Positions 26,201 to 38,221 of a DNA stretch of 64,000 bases are shown one piece after another. Origin of the DNA: Balanoglossus misakiensis (taxonomy: Eukaryota > Hemichordata). The stretch spans positions 5,828,001 through 5,892,000 of the forward strand of contig CM082578.2 of assembly GCA_040954595.2 (NCBI GenBank), read 5' to 3'. Under the pieces are notes generated by a model. It saw only the letters and a program-made list of their open reading frames with translations. It was not told the DNA's origin and ran no database searches. The position numbers and the translations under genes were made by a program. The number at the start of each line of letters is the position of its first letter. Position 1 is the first letter of the stretch.

Positions 26201-26757
26201 ACGGTAATATGCCATTCACAGCAGTGAGTGATTAGTTTTGACGAATATCCTGAGCCTTAACGACAACACGCGATTCTCCGAATTTGGATTAGACGGTATT
26301 ACCAACAAAGCTGGTGCGAACCCGTTGACAATCACATAATTCAGCGAATATCTTTCTACGCATCTGACTCCCATTTTGTGTCATTTCGGTGTCACTGTGT
26401 AGATGGTTGCTATCAGCGAAACTAATTATAGTACATATCTTCAACGAACTGTCATTGTCACGTATAACGAAAAAATAAACTACAATGTACCTAACAATAG
26501 CAAATTATTAGAATAGCAGTGGTCATATGTATCAATTTGCCTGTTAAGTCAATAGATTTTTAGGGAAATTATTATAGTTTTTAATCCGTGACTCATTCCA
26601 ACACACCTCATACGCAGCCAGTGTTCTCATTCGTCAATTGATAGTCACGTGGTGTACGTTCCCTTTGTGCTGTTGCCCGCCGGGCATCAGTTCCGAGAAA
26701 TGATATACCCGCTCACTTCATGTTCTTAAGCATGGCTGCAGATGAGGTGTGTTACAA
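23283..26757. other. Intergenic stretch, no gene recognised
   Basis: AT-rich, with no repeat or motif I can name. The open frames are short and unrelated to known proteins. Confidence 0.45.
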
Positions 26758-26952
26758 AACACATATACTGATTGGCCTTTCGGACAAAAGAGTACGACTT
26801 TCATCCCTCGGGACTGTGGGTCACCCCCAAAAACAGACTGTTTCACTCAGCCTTCGGATTCGGGAAGCAGTCTGTTTTGTGGGGTGACTCACAATCCCTA
26901 TGGTAACAGACGTATGCTGTCGCCCTCATGGCCAGTCAATATGTGTATACTG
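26758..26952. mobile_element. Foldback element, ~195 bp
   Basis: Inner arms at 26820-26840 and 26868-26888 match at 19 of 21 positions (GTCACCCCCAAAAACAGACT against its inverse), around a 27-base loop. Weaker outer arms run from ACACATATACTGATTGGCC (left) to GGCCAGTCAATATGTGT (right). A decayed half copy lies at 870-1000. It has no coding capacity. Confidence 0.7.
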
Positions 26953-27226
26953 TTGCCTCAAAAATAACCTTGTCGCCGATTTAGCTTGTAATAGTGGTAA
27001 ATCTCATTTCCAACCATTGCGCTCCCCTTAGAAATCGATCATAGCTGAGCTGCATAACTGGCGTTTCGTGGGCCGCCGTCCCGTAAAGTTGCAGTAATTG
27101 GTTAGTCCGTTTATCAAACTACTGAAACGGGTGTACAGCAGGTCCACAAATGACGTAACCGATGAGGATAGGTCTTCCCGTAGCGTTACATCTTTACATC
27201 TAACTCGCTCTATTTTTTTTCCGCAG

Positions 27227-27343
27227 GTGACCCTTGAGTTGAGCAAGTTCAAAGTGAATTGGCAATTGAACGATACGCGACTCCATAGATCGCTGCAGGA
27301 TATTCTAATAAAAGCACTATGCACAGCTGGTGGCATTAAAATT
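27227..27343 (+). CDS. Probable internal exon, unknown protein
   Basis: The acceptor is excellent (a run of T then CCGCAG, ending 27226) and the donor is ATT|GTGAGT at 27344. Between them 117 bases are open as 39 codons, phase 0 at both ends. The product has a protein-like pattern: VTLELSKFKVNWQL, then RLHRSLQDILIKAL, then CTAGGIKI. I recognise no domain. A possible next exon in matching phase lies at 27558-27635. Of the orphan exons in this window this is the best supported by splice signals, but it has no homology support. Confidence 0.35.
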
Positions 27344-27557
27344 GTGAGTTTAAGTGTATTCTAGCAGTGATCGGAAACCGCATTTTCTGTTCACTGTTAG
27401 CTTTCACGTTTCGACTAAATGCTGAACTGTGACGGATGTACCACACATCTGATGTGCTCGCAAACTATTCACTTTTTTAATTGTTTGTGCTCGATAGTGT
27501 CACCATAGAAACGGAATCCGTACACATTCAAAGCTTAAACAGAATTAGAATAGTCAG

Positions 27558-27635
27558 AGGCTCTTGAAACCAGAACTTACTGACAAGTACGCCTCCAGTT
27601 CTCAGACGAGGATGTATTCCTCATTAATCCTGAAG
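27558..27635 (+). CDS. Possible exon following 27227-27343
   Basis: A 26-codon open stretch between ..TAGTCAG and the donor AAG|GTGAGA, phase 0 at both ends, which fits the exon before it. The product starts RLLKPELTDKYASSS. The acceptor has no real pyrimidine tract. The opposite strand also has a splice-bounded open stretch here (acceptor CACCTTCAG, donor GTAAGT), so the strand is not certain. Confidence 0.18.
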
Positions 27636-28126
27636 GTGAGACCATAGCATATCAAACATATCATCACATGTATAGGCCTATATAATGCATATTAATCGTA
27701 CTTGCTTGTTTCTTGAGCACATGATTATTAAAACGCCTAGTTACTTGCCGTTCGTGATTTGTCTGTTTCGACTGTAGCCTATACATCGACTGAAACTTGG
27801 GAAATCAAAACGAAAAATGCTCGTGGAATCATTGATCTAGGGACGGAGAGATCAGCATCGCCTCGAAGTACTTCGCTAATTGTCAAAAAACAGGAAGGCC
27901 TAAAGTGCTATTGATCAGTGCCAACCTTATACAATGTAAGCCCTGAACACTCACACGCTAACAAGATCCCATGTGTCCAAGAATTGTATTCCTTGGATTT
28001 CAAAATGTCCTGAATTACCGGTAGGCTATCTTGATGCTGCGAATCACTCATATAATGTGGCCAATTGAAATGGCAGTTTCTTGACATTGACTGATTGTGT
28101 TGCAGGTAGTAGTCCTCTGCAGTTAC

Positions 28127-28202
28127 CACAGAATTCAAAATAGCTGCAACAAACGCCAAACTAGAAACACCGTATTTCTTTGATGCCAGCAACGCATTAT
28201 CT
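28127..28202 (-). CDS. Exon-like 76-bp unit, copy 1 of an inverted pair
   Basis: On the minus strand an acceptor (TTACAATTTCAG) and donor (GTG|GTAACT) bracket 76 bases encoding DNALLASKKYGVSSLAF followed by VAAILNSV. The copy at 40960-41035 on the plus strand has the same length, phase and splice positions and differs at about nine bases. Fourteen or more residues around KKYGVSSLAFVAAILNSV are unchanged. The downstream sequence diverges right after the donor. It may be a true duplicated exon or simply the core of a duplicated non-coding segment. No family is recognised. Confidence 0.35.
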
Positions 28203-28370
28203 CTGAAATTGTAACAACTTCACAATTTAGTAGACAAAGAGGCGCCCCCATCCCAATTGCGCAGTTGAAGTAGTGCGTGTTGAGAGAGACGTGTGAACAG
28301 AAAGGGGTAGGATACTCGACTCGAACGCGGACGACGAGAGTTATTTAGCGTGTCGAATGCTGCTCTAACA
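28127..28370 (-). repeat. Inverted duplication, copy 1
   Basis: About 240 bases here match the reverse complement of 40795-41035, including a GAACAGAAAGGGGTAGGA block, a GACTCGAACnCGGA block, ACGAGAGTT, GAGGCGCC and the exon-like unit. Similarity stops at the 76-bp unit's donor on one side and near 28370 on the other. Confidence 0.8.
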
Positions 28371-28416
28371 CTTCCCCGAATATAAATGGCCTTGGTATTG
28401 TATTAAGACAAGAAAT

Positions 28417-28436
28417 GGGGGGTGGGGGGTGGGGGG
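28417..28436. repeat. G-rich repeat, quadruplex-capable
   Basis: Three runs of six G separated by single T. A G-quadruplex is possible on the plus strand. No promoter context is visible. Confidence 0.6.
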
Positions 28437-28439
28437 TTG

Positions 28440-29681
28440 TGTCTTTTAGATGAAACAAGGAACGCATGGTTAGAGTATAATGCTGCACGATTATACAATG
28501 TACCTAGATGCGGTATGGAAGGAGATATGGCGTTTATTTTACAGCTTCGGCACTAAAAATGAACGCCACAGTGACTGAAACCGCCCGTAAAAAATCACAG
28601 GACAAAAAAGTACAGGTTGCTGAACTTTTAGGTCTTTCGTTAATGACGAATGCCCTCCGATTTTATCTCTCACATTTTCGTTCAAACAAACGGCGCATAA
28701 AACCTGTCAGGTTTAATAGTCTTCCTCCATATACGTGCATTTATGAACAAATTGATTCATTCGCGCTTTGTTGGGCGCGCGCAGATAGACATAGATGAAT
28801 ACAAGCACTTTCCATGGAGTGTTCAGTCCGTGTGACATTTTATACGGTGTCGTGAACCAAGTAATTGTCACTATTACAGCCATTCGTCATTTCATTGAAC
28901 TGAGACACGCAGACAGAATACCGATGGTCTGTCTCAAAGTGATGTTCCCGTTTTGTAGAATGTTAACCTCGCCGTATTAAGTAAAGTTTCTGTGGTTTGC
29001 ATTTGCTCGAGCCAATATGCGCGCAAACATGTGTTGGCTTTGTGAACGAGCGTAGTCTACATACTAGTAATTTATTTGATCTTTACTTTATTTGATTTTA
29101 TCTCCTACAAGTATATATTGGCTGTGTATGAATAAACCCCATTATCTGTTTCCAACATTCGAACTTTCGGGGTTGGAATCGAGTGATTGATCTTTCAAGC
29201 ACTAAAAAAGTAAGATATTCTTCTAATCATGTTATTAGAATTTTTCTCCTCTATATCAACTCCAGTTTCTTGTTCCGCTGGGATGGATTTATGAAATATC
29301 CAGTATTTACTTATCAAGAACGTTTTTAAATCTGTAACGGCCAATGTCCAAGTCAGGACTTGCATTTATTTTTTTCAAGAAAAATGCTGCATGATACTAC
29401 AAAAGGGCTGTGTTTACAGAGTAAGAACAACAAACTCGGTTGATGTTCGAAAACAAAATACTGAGAAATTGACCCAGCGTTGGCATTGCTGGAGAGTCCG
29501 TGAGAACATACATCCAAACGCACGGTATATGTATCAATGCCCGCGTGGCTCGTTTGAATCAGGTATTTCCCATGCAGTCATGACATTTGAGATAGTGAGA
29601 ATTATTCATCATCCTCGACTGACCCGTCGGCTTTGTCTCTGTCTCTGAAAATGTGTCGAATGCATACGGTGAGTTAATTAC
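28440..29681. other. No recognisable gene
   Basis: No supported exon. The 29540-29640 stretch resembles 30330-30430 weakly, as if one ancient repeat were split by the LINE between them (shared TCATGACATTTGAG and TGG(C/T)TCGTTTGA). Confidence 0.4.
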
Positions 29682-30056
29682 AATAATAATAATAATAATA
29701 TTTAATTCTTAAAAACGCACTCCACAAACGTCTCAGTGCGCTGAACACAAGTATTAAAAAGATACAAAAAACAACTACTGCAGTTACGAGTAAAACTTGT
29801 TAAAAAGATGGGTCTTCAAACAACGTTTAAAAGAAGTAGTATTTCTGGCACAACGAATTTCTGAAGGCAGTGCATTCCACAGCAAAGGGGCACATACCGA
29901 AAAAGCTCTCTGACCATAGGACTTATTAAAATATCCGCGAGGAGGAGTTAAACGTAATTTCTCAGAAGATCGCAGATTTCTTGACGGTACGTACAGATCA
30001 ATTAAATCGGTCAGATAAAGCGGTGCACCACCTCTAACAATCTTAAAAGTAGTCAA
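29682..30056 (-). mobile_element. LINE 3' end, L2/CR1-like
   Basis: The minus-strand frame 30056-29784 encodes 90 residues of the C-terminal tail typical of L2/CR1-clade reverse transcriptases: APLYLTDLIDLYVPSRNLRS, then YGQRAFSVCAPLLWNALPSE and SFKRCLKTHLF before the stop. A short 3' UTR follows and ends in an (ATT)n tail (29682-29700 on the plus strand), the hallmark 3' microsatellite of such LINEs. The endonuclease and polymerase parts are missing, as expected for 5'-truncated insertion. It is dead. Confidence 0.85.
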
Positions 30057-30855
30057 TAAAATTTACAATGTCCGTGACAAATTAAACGCTGGTATTTTCA
30101 CCATATTGCTCTGTGTATCAGTTACAGTTTCCTATTATACTACGTCCTATGCACAGACTGCTCTTGTGTATAGCAGGCAATGATCAGAGTTCCTCACTAT
30201 TTCCCGGAAGATAGGAACAATGCAAGAGAAATTCGCGGAGACTTACCAACCTTGGCATCAGATCAAAGCAATTACCTATCGCCATGGATCGATGCCTTGC
30301 AAGAGTTGAGGGATTTCTGACCCACACCTGCCTGTGGTTCGTTTGAGACGATTTTTTCCCCAAAGTCATGACATTTGAGGTAACGCTTATTATTAATCCT
30401 GATCTGAACCCCCAGGCATGCACCGTCTCTATGTCGATGAGTAATGCTCATTGAAGTAATAAGCTGATGTCACCATAGAGAGCCATGACATAGAACTAAT
30501 AATTCTCTCCCATTCATTCATGAAAAGCAGTTTAGTTTAATTGCCCTCCCTAACATCCTTCCTGCCTTAATGTACCTGGCTACATAAAACTCTGCGTGTC
30601 TGTCTGCTTGTCGTCTAGTGTAAAATTTATTCAATCCCTTTGTTAGTGAACTACAGCTAACATTTCCTAATTTTTTGAAAGTTATTAACGTAAATTAATG
30701 AGTATTTCCAGCATATCTTAAAACAAATATGTAGATTTATAATAACAGATGTGGACAATTTGGCGCAAAATTTTTGTTTGAAGTTTCAACTATATATTTT
30801 CTTTTTGTACATTGAAGCAATTACCGTATGTACCATATGTACATGTATATCAAAG

Positions 30856-30936
30856 AACCAAGAAACACAAACGTGGGAAACATTAGTCCACGTTCAAGCT
30901 TATTTAGGTGTGCGGTGTATAGGCAATGAAGTAAAA
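30856..30936 (+). CDS. Possible short exon
   Basis: Twenty-seven open codons (NQETQTWETLVHVQAYLGVR at the start) end at a consensus donor, AAA|GTAAGT. The acceptor (ATCAAAG) is poor. No partner exon in matching phase was found; the next candidate at 31306 is out of phase with it. Confidence 0.15.
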
Positions 30937-31305
30937 GTAAGTACTCATTATGCACAACTGAATGGTAGAATAACGAAATCTAATGGGCTTGAATTCTTCA
31001 TTAATAAATAATGACGTTTGAACCAAACGTTCACACAATTCCGAATCACTTACCACGTTCATCAGAACACAAGTCCGTGTTGTTTTATACAAACTTTTCT
31101 ATCGGTATTGTTTTAGATAATACCACAAAAAGTGACACTTTTCGGTTAGAATCTATTATATACATGTAAGGTATATTGAAATGCCTGTTTTCCCGTTTAA
31201 ATTTTGCGAATTGTTGTGTTTTCCTGTATCTTCTTGTGATTTCACTCTAAAGTATACATTGTTGAATTATGAGGTGAAAGCCTTTCTTTAACATTTTTTT
31301 CAAAG

Positions 31306-31481
31306 ATATATCCTTTCCGATCCCTTTTATTGTGTGGTATTTAAGCTGTTTGCCGTTGGCCGGAAATCACTTCAAGTCAACTTTGATGAAAATTTTATCC
31401 CCGACAATATACAAGCATTTACATATTGCTACCCACACACGCTACATTCAGCAACGCTATTTATTTCGCATCGACCCGGAG
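31306..31481 (+). CDS. Possible internal exon, unknown protein
   Basis: A strong pyrimidine tract (TTTCTTTAACATTTTTTTC) ends in AAAG at 31305. The next 176 bases are open for 58 codons, up to a fair donor GAG|GTAATT. The product is hydrophobic at first (FPIPFIVWYLSCLPLAG) and ends with RYIQQRYLFRIDPE. It contains no ATG before residue 33, so it would be internal. I recognise no family. Confidence 0.22.
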
Positions 31482-34400
31482 GTAATTCCTGCTAATGAGT
31501 AAGAGCTAATAATTCAATGCTATAACCTTTTGTTTAATAAAACGCCCAATGTTTGTGACAGAAACAATGTGTGTCAACAGTGCGGCGCACCACCTCCATT
31601 TTGCCTTATCGGTTTATGGTCAATGGTGTGTGTCAAAACGCGTGAATTCGATCGAAGTTCATGTAGTCATGACGTATATGTGTAGTCCACGCCTTGTATT
31701 GTGAACCGCGGTGAGATGAGAGTCTTTTGCAGAGATTTCGGTAGCTGTAAAATAAGTCCAATATAGGGAACACTTTATCTTTTACTGCTATATTGATGTC
31801 ATCATTACCGGCTATGCTTAATAGGCGCAAGGCTGACAGTGTTTATAAATCTCAGGAGTGGTTTACTAACTTACTCCGTTTTAATGCATCCTGGGGAATC
31901 ATAACCATGAGTTAGTATCGTGTTGTCCTCGAGGAAGCATCTCAGCTAATCAATTGAGATTAGCCTGCTTTTTGCCTTTTATAGATGGCATGCCCTTTGG
32001 CTGAGATATATACACGTACATTTTTCAATGTTTAGCACCTATCTTGCAAACGTATAAATTAGGGTTATTGCACTGAGAAAAAAGATTGGTATCACCATGC
32101 AAGCGCATTTGGCAGGTATATAGTTGACATGCAGAGCGTACATCTCCCAATCAGACGAACGCTGGTCGCATTATTGACATTTGACTTTAAAGTGTGACTG
32201 CTTCCTATTTTGAATTAAGCATGTATGACATGTGCCACATGGGGCTGGATACGACCACGGCAGAATTCACTTATTATGTCCGAAGCAACTGACATCATTT
32301 TTTCACCATTTACCAGGGGTACATATGTATTTCGCGGGCTTTGTGCTTCATTATTTTCGTTGTTGGCTGTCCGTAGAGAGTTGTGCTTTGTTGTTTTCCG
32401 TCTGTGTCTGTACTGAACTGGACCCATAATATGATGTCTGACTTAACGTAACTGCGCCTGAGCGCGTCTGACGTCATTTGATATCGAAGAATTCCTCCTG
32501 ATATATTTTTCTCGCGTGACTTCCATGGTAATGTGCTTTTCGGAAAAAAAAGACAAATGGTGGCCTTCACTATATATTTGATTGTTCAAACAGCAGATTA
32601 CGAGGAGTCTTCTTTTTATGTATCACATAGAAAGCATTCGCGTGAATTATCACGGACCACCTTTGAGAGAGACATAAATCTAGCTTATTCGGGGCACTAA
32701 AGGAAACAAAACCATAAATTACAACTGGTACATTTTATATATTTCTTTTCAAGCCGCCATGGCAAGGTTCGTGTAGTTGTCAATTCGCATGCAGATAGAG
32801 CTGTTAAATTGCTGCACAATGAATATATGTGAATTTCGTAACGTATCTAAGCATTAAAATTATACGAAATGGGATGAATTTTAAGTACACACAAGCATGA
32901 CGATGAAGAAATAACTACTGTGGACCTTGTCCGGTTATAAATCTGGGTGACGTCAGATCTGTATCAACGAGACAAGTTTGTTGGTCCAGTAATAATGCAC
33001 TTTGCTGCTCACCGGCACAAGGTTATACGACTCCGATGAGCTGACCACTGGCACAATTCAAAATAAAAATTGAGTATAACCTCAAGGCTTATCTCAATGT
33101 TCCTTAACTAATTTATCGTTGAGATACTTACTGTACCTTAAGTCACTCAAAGTGCCGTAAAACGGTTGTTTCTATATATGGTTTAATTTTTCATACACGT
33201 TCTCAACACATAAGTGTGGTGAATTCCGGAAGGGTTTGAAAACAATGCTAATGCATTTGCTACATGTATACTGTGAAATGAATGCATCAATAAACGCACC
33301 GAAAAGTGATCTGTCCATATCACGTGAGGAATTTCAGTCCATATCTGGTTCTGTTAGTGCATGCGAATTGTTTATTGACTGCTTAGGATTGTTTTACTGT
33401 GTGTGCGTGTTTTTCATGAGTCAAATGACTGCTGGACCATCGACATACTAGCAGACATCAGCTGTGATTTTCTTATCTTGTGACAATTAAATCATGGTAG
33501 TTTGCGACAAGGAAATGGGGGGAATAACCGTACAAGCAGTAATAGTGTCCGTCTCTGCTGTCGGACTCTGCTTTGTGTTACAGAGAGTAAATTTAACAGC
33601 TTTCTGGTTTGTTATTGTTGTCACGTACAGTCATATAGCGAGCCGACAATCACAAAGGCTGGGAGATAGCAATTTGATGATGCACATATTCCCCAGGAGC
33701 ACCACGCATTTAGTCTGTGGGGATTTTATTATCTTTTTTGTGGTTATTTGCGTTTTTAAAGGGCATCGTTTTTCTTGATTGCATGCGTTTTACCTGGAAT
33801 ACATCACTGAGAGTTATTTCCTGAATATAAGTGGACTGAGAAATATGTACATGTATCTCAGTTTTGTACACCGTTTACGACTCTTATTTATTGCACCGCA
33901 AATGTCACGCTCCTCAAAAAGTGATTTTCATGTTTTCAGGGAATCGTGGAAATTTTACTGTTGTGAGCTGGAGAACTCATTTTGCGGGCAAGTTCATTTC
34001 AATTTGGCTCCAACATTATATAAGGCCCGCATTCCTTTGTCCCTTTATCAGATTTGTAATTGTTACGTACCGTCTTTGTCTTTGTCTCAGCTTGGACTGA
34101 GAACAAGAGGGATGTCTATGACATCACGCGGGTAATATTTGATATGCTGTAAAGGATTCAATATTTTTCACAATACTCAATTTCTGAATGAAAAGGGTTA
34201 GAGCAACGCTGTATATACAAGTTAGTTAAGTCCTCGAGATGGTCACATATAGAATGGGCCGGACCGGACCGTAGGTCTGGCAATGTCTGGCCAGGCTCTG
34301 GTCTTGGCCATTTTACGCAATAACGCCAAGTCACTTGAACTCTATACACGTTTGCGTCCATGTTGTCTCTTGGTACACCGTGTCCCCATTCCCCGGGAGA

Positions 34401-36121
34401 CATGACGTGGTGGAGAATCTGAATTTCCGGTATGCGAAGACTGGCATTGGTCGCCTGGAAAATTTAACGGCGTGAGCCATCATTTATTGCTAACAGTGAA
34501 ACTCGGTTTACTTGTAAATTGTTTATTTCTAAGCAATGGACGATTATCAGGGTATAGTGAAGTAAACCGTCGCTAAGTGTTACTCGACTTGCATTTATTC
34601 AGTACTCTGGAGACGTTCAATCCCAGCCAAAGTCACAGTCTCATCTCACTGTACAATTGGGATGTGTTTTCCATCTTAAACATCAGTTCACTTAAAGTGG
34701 CGCCGCGCGTTACTTTTTTTTCACAGTTCGCGTGAAAGACAATATGGTACTATATCCCGCACACTAACAATTTGCACCACTGTGCGCTGATGTGTGCTCC
34801 AATGAACCCGGAAATTGGAAACTTTTTCAACAAACTACATGACTTTTGGCAGTAAATCATGAGAACTTTGAAAACTGATGTGACTTTTTATAACTTAGTG
34901 TTTCACTTAAAGCAGGACCTTAGATGGAAAATAACCATTTCATTTTGCGTTCTCCTCCTTCATTGGTAACGCTAGAAAGATCATCGAACGTTTATTTGCG
35001 TTCAATCACGCCTGAGTATACGATTATATTAACAAACTATATGTACAAACCTCATTTGAACTTTAAGCGGAGACAATACACACACATTGCCCTACTACGA
35101 GGACTTTAACACATATAGCTACCGTGTACGAACATGGGGATTCTTTCTGACTTTATCGATTTTCAGCAATTCAACCACGCGAACAGTGATGTGTAGTATG
35201 CTCAGGATTTATTCGAACTATTTATTCTTACTCACGTGTATACATACATCACTGCACCCGTATTGCAATTAGTTTGGCACTTAATAAAGGAGAGAGCGTG
35301 CACATGTATCAGCTAACCTTCTTCCAGTTCCACGATGCACAGAACGCTGTCCATATACACACAATCAAGGCGGTGTCTTGAATACACCTGATGGTATCAT
35401 ACCGATACCCTATCCCTTTATATCTATGATGATCCTCGGTTTATCTACGTCGGACAGCGCTCGGTCGTCTGTCACCCATACACTTCCACATTTCACTAGC
35501 GAACTGTGCTGCAACTGTCGAGTTTCGAACACCGTCACCAATCAATGTAATCCGCTTGTGCTGCCCTCAAAGCTAAAATGGAAATTTATACCAATACACC
35601 CATCCTATGCCGTCTCGCTTTCCCATAATATACTGCATGCAGACGTGGAAGTCGTCTTTCAGTCATCCCACAACAGCTGTAACGAAACGCCAGACACGTT
35701 TGACGAGTTGCAAAATCAGAGACGGAATGCAATTATGGTTTGTGCATTCTCTTTATCTTTCATTCAAACTCTGCGACCTGGTGGGAATGTATGGAAGCAT
35801 AGTTAGAGAGTAGTGTATTTCTTTCTAAGAAAAATCACTGTGTAATGTTTGTAATGACTGTTTTCCCCATAAGTTTGTCGGCTATATGGTTATACAACTG
35901 AGGTTAAGTCTTCCTTTAATGGGTATTGGCTATAGCATTACAACTTGGTGTTGGAAATCTAAGGTATAATTTCTTGAAAACATTTTTTTTGCCTATAGCA
36001 GTACCGATATAATTACACATACACATCGGCAATCTCTACTTCTCCCATTGACATTTGAACTGTGTATATTACCGCTATACTATACCCGTTTAGTGACAGG
36101 CTGTAATCTTTTGATTTCCCA

Positions 36122-36254
36122 GATTGAGTTTGACGAAATTTCTGACAAAATACTTAGGGTGAATTTCATATTTTCTGCAGCTGAATTAGAGAGTTTGAGA
36201 CAATTTGGCTCTCCTTCGATATTTTGCACGTTGACCCCACTTTCTATTCTATGA
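36122..36254 (+). CDS. Possible terminal exon
   Basis: The acceptor TCTTTTGATTTCCCAG (to about 36121) opens a 43-codon frame to TGA. The product begins IEFDEISDKILRVNFIFSAA. The opposite strand is also open over 141 codons here. There is no homology support for either. Confidence 0.18.
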
Positions 36255-37551
36255 GAAGAACTATCGTTTCTTATATTCTGCCTTGAAAAATATATATGAG
36301 AAACGTGTCCGAAGGCTTTCCTATTCGAGGCACATAATACCTTATTAGCAGCGACCTTCAGCAGGTGAAAAAAAACGAGTAGCTGGGTGTCTGATTTGGT
36401 GTATCCTTCACCTTTACTGAGTTTTAAAATGGCGGACTGAGAGAAAGCGCTGATCCCATCCGTGCTGCTGTCGAAACAAATGCACGCTGGCGGCTTACTT
36501 GACAATCAAAGATAGACTCCCGCTATTACCAAGAGATAAAAATTGTGTATGTCTTATCGTGTAGAAAACGCTGTAAGTCAGCTTATTCATACGGAATGGG
36601 GATGAAAGATGGTACACACCACATAAGGAAATACCGCCTGCGTGTACCAGAAAAAAAATCAATCATCCGTTATTTTCATAAGTTGGGACTATAGAGCCAT
36701 GGCAGAGGTTGTCATGGAAAGTAATCTGATGCTACACACATACGTGTAGCTTTTAGCGGATGGCATATTACGGCACTGGTAACTGCCTGGCAACCCACTT
36801 GGAGAGTAATGACTCATATCATACTGGTCGTATCATCAGGTAGATATAAAATTATAATAGTAGTCAGTTCTTATATATCATAGCGCGCGTAGTCACAATT
36901 GTGCCCCGGGCGCTTTACCCCCGCGTTCTCACTCTCGCGTTACCAAGAAGCAAAAAAAGGCCAGTAATAATGGTCGGTCCAAGCGGAAGAGTCAAGGACC
37001 AAGTCTCAGCCGGGCTGGGAAAATCACCAGTGATCACGGTGCCCGTTCGGGCCAGGTTTGGTGTTGTGTATTCGTATGGCTTTTTTTCACTCATTGTCGC
37101 ATTCAGACAACACGTCACTACATGTACATGTAAATATCAGGTAGAACTTTATATCACTTTTAAAAAATCACATACACATATGCACCACGAACCTTAAAAT
37201 ATCAAAACACACACGAACATACACATAGTGAACGAACACCCATAAACAATTTGGTGAAAAGAAATGAAGATAAACAATGGATATTATTCAGTGTCCAACG
37301 GGCTGTTGCCGAAGAAAATAAAAAACATCAGGTAAATTAGGGATGGTTATGTGAAAACACAGAAGGGGTACGACTACCCATTATTCTAAACTGTCTCAAT
37401 TGTTTAGCCTTCTCATGTCCGCAAACCGATAGAAAACTAAACCACTGCATATAAAAATATCTACAATAGGTAAATTAAGCATTTTATTATATCATGCTGC
37501 TATCCGCCTTTCTGATTGGACGAGAGCTCAATCGAGTGAGGCTAAAATTAA

Positions 37552-38187
37552 GCAATAAAACACCCCCAGCCATGGTATACCACGAGATTTTGACCAGTTC
37601 ACGACATATACGCACGAGCGATAGCGAGTGCATATATGGAGTTGAACTGGTCAAAATCGAGTGGTATACCACGGCTGGGGGTGTTTTATTGCTATTATAT
37701 TATGCCAGTATATTGAAACTTTGCATAAAACATTTTAAAAAGGCACTTTCTTTGACTGTGATATATGACTGTGGTATATGGCTAATATATCACGATCACA
37801 TGTCGTGTCTCGACCAATCAAATAGCGTGATTTACACCATCAATATACTGGTATAATATAATTAAGCAATAAAGCACCCCCAGCCATGGTATACCACGAG
37901 ATTTTGACCAGTTCACGACATATACGCACGAGCGATAGCGAGTGCGTATATGGAGTTGAACTGGTCAAAATCGAGTGGTATACCATGGCTGGGGGTGTTT
38001 TATTGCTATTATATTATGCCAGTATATTGAAACTTTGCATAAAACATTTTAAAAAGGCATTTTCTTTGACTATGAGTTTTGCGTGCATTATGACTGTGGT
38101 ATATGGCGAATATATCACGGTCACGTGTCGTGTCTCGACCAATCAAATAGCGTGATTTACACCATCAATATACTGGTATAATATAAT
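37552..38187. mobile_element. Two tandem 314-bp foldback units
   Basis: Each unit starts with a 141-bp near-perfect palindrome (37552-37692 and 37866-38006). Its arms carry ACACCCCCAGCCATGGTATA, CCACGAGATTTTGACCAGTT and their inverses around a loop with CGAGCGATAGCGAG. Each then continues with a second inverted pair (a TATATTGA-ended AT-rich arm at 37693-37716 and its inverse ending 37860; likewise 38007-38030 and ending 38187). The two units are almost identical, which implies recent duplication. Open frames across them on either strand are palindrome artefacts. Confidence 0.85.
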
Positions 38188-38204
38188 ACTCAATATAGCA
38201 CTGC

Positions 38205-38221
38205 AAAAAAAAAAAAAAAAA
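38205..38221. repeat. Poly(A) tract, 17 bases
   Basis: It lies just after the tandem foldback units. No adjacent retroposed sequence is recognisable. Confidence 0.7.

Larger units (their letters stand above)
30061..37551. other. Long stretch without a confident gene
   Basis: Besides three weak exon candidates (30856, 31306, 36122) I see nothing supported. The longest open frames (35378-35806, 33779-34135) have no start context, splice partners or recognisable motifs. Confidence 0.4.

Noticed and set aside
33779-34135. 118-codon open frame
   Set aside because: Overlaps another open frame and shows no protein-like pattern or splice context.
35378-35806. 142-codon open frame, the longest between 30 and 37 kb
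   Set aside because: No domain, no splice partners and no compositional signal; frames of this size are expected by chance in 64 kb on six frames.
36895-37060. GC-rich stretch encoding a basic Ser-rich peptide (SKRKSQGPSLSRAGK)
   Set aside because: All three plus frames and one minus frame are open, and the only donor nearby (GTTTGG) is poor.
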